Part shown: positions 4,468 to 5,714 of the stretch, piece by piece
Numbering within the stretch: the stretch's first letter is position 1
Layout of the letters: every line of letters starts with the position of its first letter
From: Roseovarius sp.
GTDB taxonomy: Bacteria; Pseudomonadota; Alphaproteobacteria; Rhodobacterales; Rhodobacteraceae
NCBI GenBank assembly: GCA_007125415.1
Contig: SLDH01000136.1
Location: 1 to 5,714, forward strand
Reading direction: 5' to 3'
DNA: 5,714 nt
Program-made: the position numbers and the translations under genes
The notes under the pieces: model-generated
Databases searched by the model: none
The model's input: only the letters and a program-made list of their open reading frames with translations
Told to the model about the DNA's origin: nothing

Positions 4468-5714
4468 TCAGAGTGCGCCGCGTGACATCTCACCGGCGAT
4501 GTGATCCGCCTGGCGAATGGCAAGCGCCACGATGGTCAGCGTCGGGTTTTCCGCCGCGCCGGTCGTGAACTGCGAGCCATCCGAGATGAAGAGATTGCTC
4601 ACATCATGGGTCTGGCCCCACTTGTTCACCACCCCGTCACGCGGGTTCTCCGCCATCCGGTTGGTGCCGAGGTTATGCGTGCTGGGATAGGGCGGCGTGG
4701 GGAAGGTGCGCGTGGCCCCCACCGCCTCATAGACCGCCGCGCCCTGCTTGTAGGCGTGGTTGCGCATGGCGATGTCATTGGGATGATCATCGAAATGCAC
4801 ATTCACCACCGGCAGGCCGAACTGGTCTTTCACGTCATGGTTCAGGGTGACGCGATTGGTCTCCTGCGGCATGTCCTCGCCGACGATCCACATGCCTGCC
4901 ATGTTCTCATAGGAATCGAGCGCCGAGGTGAACTCGCGCCCCCAGGCACCCGGATCGAGGAAAGCTGCCATGAACGGAATTCCCAGCGCCAGCGTTTCCA
5001 GTTCATAACCGCCGACGAAGCCACGGCTCGGGTCATGGCGCGATTCGTCCTGGATGATGCCGGCCATGGTGGTCCCGCGCCACATGCGCACGGGCTGCTC
5101 GAATGTCGCATAGACCGAGCCTGTCATGTGGCGCATGTAGTTGCGGCCCACCTGCCCGGAAGAGTTCGCCAGACCATCGGGGAACATGGACGACGCCGAA
5201 TTGAGCAGCAGGCGCGGGCTCTCGAAGGAGTTGCCTGCCACACAGACGATGCGCGCCTTCTGCATCTGCAGATTGCCATCCGCATCGAAATACTCGACGC
5301 CGGTGACCTTGCCGCTGTCATCATGCAGGATGCGCGCCACATGGGCCCGTTCACGCACTTCCAGATTGCCGGTCGCCTCGCCTTGCGGAATGTCCGTGTA
5401 GGCCGCTGACCATTTCGACCCCCATTTGCAGCCCTGAAAGCAGAAACCCGTCTGCTGACAGGCGAGCCGCCCGTCATAATCGGTGGGGTTGATCGCCATG
5501 TTGCCGGTATGGACCTGCTCGTAGCCCAGCGCCTTGGCCCCCTTCTCGAACACCAGATAGTTGTTGTTGCCCGGTAACGCGCCACGGTCGCCTGTATTGG
5601 TCACGCCGAGCTTGTTTTCGGCCTTGGTGTAGTAGTCATCCATCTCGCGTGGATCGATGGGCCAGTCGAGCAGGCTCGCGCCCTGCACATCGCCATAGAC
5701 GGTTTTCGTTTTCC
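4468..5714 (-). CDS. GMC-family FAD dehydrogenase, gluconate/glucose/fructose dehydrogenase type, N-terminus outside window
   Basis: The frame stays open to the window edge, giving 414 residues; the Rossmann FAD motif lies beyond. The GTG at 5688 is an internal Val. Numbering from the first whole codon (5712), 'CQQTGFCFQGC' places Cys85, Cys91 and Cys95 as C-x5-C-x3-C, the spacing of the [3Fe-4S] ligands in FAD-dependent glucose dehydrogenase (Cys212/218/222 in the Burkholderia enzyme). 'STHNLGTNRM' has the catalytic His346, and 'GAAENPTLT' has Asn389, 43 residues on, the His/Asn pair of GMC_oxred_C. The enzyme should oxidise a sugar, sugar acid or alcohol and pass electrons through FAD and the iron-sulfur cluster, probably to a cytochrome c. 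Relatives work as periplasmic complexes with a small subunit carrying the Tat signal; any such gene would be upstream, outside the window. The substrate is unknown. It is convergent with the PHA cluster and likely unrelated to it. Confidence 0.9.
   Translation of the reverse strand, partial: KTKTVYGDVQGASLLDWPIDPREMDDYYTKAENKLGVTNTGDRGALPGNNNYLVFEKGAKALGYEQVHTGNMAINPTDYDGRLACQQTGFCFQGCKWGSKWSAAYTDIPQGEATGNLEVRERAHVARILHDDSGKVTGVEYFDADGNLQMQKARIVCVAGNSFESPRLLLNSASSMFPDGLANSSGQVGRNYMRHMTGSVYATFEQPVRMWRGTTMAGIIQDESRHDPSRGFVGGYELETLALGIPFMAAFLDPGAWGREFTSALDSYENMAGMWIVGEDMPQETNRVTLNHDVKDQFGLPVVNVHFDDHPNDIAMRNHAYKQGAAVYEAVGATRTFPTPPYPSTHNLGTNRMAENPRDGVVNKWGQTHDVSNLFISDGSQFTTGAAENPTLTIVALAIRQADHIAGEMSRGAL

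Noticed and set aside
4501..5409. 302-codon plus-strand ORF antisense to the GMC gene
   Set aside because: The GMC frame has clear family motifs throughout this stretch; the opposite frame has none.

Overview
The window is GC-rich, gene-dense DNA that looks alphaproteobacterial, probably Rhodobacterales. This rests on the strong third-position G/C preference, the phaC / hydratase-phosphotransacylase / ackA gene order, and the 'HLGSGAS' and 'GFTALDGL' versions of the acetate kinase motifs. No rRNA, tRNA, CRISPR array or recognisable transposase gene is visible. The organism call is an inference.

Layout, left to right. Positions 1-498 (+) hold the C-terminal 165 residues of a class I-type polyhydroxyalkanoate synthase (PhaC), with the catalytic Asp and His in view and the catalytic Cys outside. 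After a 101-bp gap, 600-2033 (+) encodes a fusion of a MaoC/PhaJ-like (R)-specific enoyl-CoA hydratase with a phosphotransacylase whose signature looks more like phosphate butyryltransferase than classical Pta. Its stop overlaps the start of ackA (2030-3196, +) in an ATGA junction. An atypical SDR / NAD(P)H-binding protein follows at 3264-3899 (+). Positions 3900-4467 contain no convincing gene but much inverted-repeat structure, including a 312-bp MITE-like element (3929-4240). On the minus strand, 4468-5714 is the C-terminal 414 residues of a GMC-family FAD dehydrogenase, convergent with the other genes.

The first three genes make a coherent acyl-CoA module. The hydratase can supply (R)-3-hydroxyacyl-CoA for PhaC, while the phosphotransacylase and kinase can turn acyl-CoA into free acid plus ATP. 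The operon could therefore choose between storing carbon as PHA and cashing acyl-CoA for ATP. Two of the four acetate-pocket residues known from Methanosarcina acetate kinase are replaced by smaller ones (Leu to Gly, Pro to Ala). Together with the butyryltransferase-like signature upstream, this raises the possibility that the natural substrates are longer than acetyl. The GMC enzyme carries a C-x5-C-x3-C motif matching the [3Fe-4S] ligands of FAD-dependent glucose dehydrogenases, and looks like an independent periplasm-facing sugar or alcohol dehydrogenase.

The least explained part is 3929-4240: near-identical 15-bp terminal inverted repeats enclose two further nested arm pairs and a perfect GC-rich palindrome, with no transposase. 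It is the best candidate for something undescribed, most likely a non-autonomous mobile element or a dispersed structured repeat.
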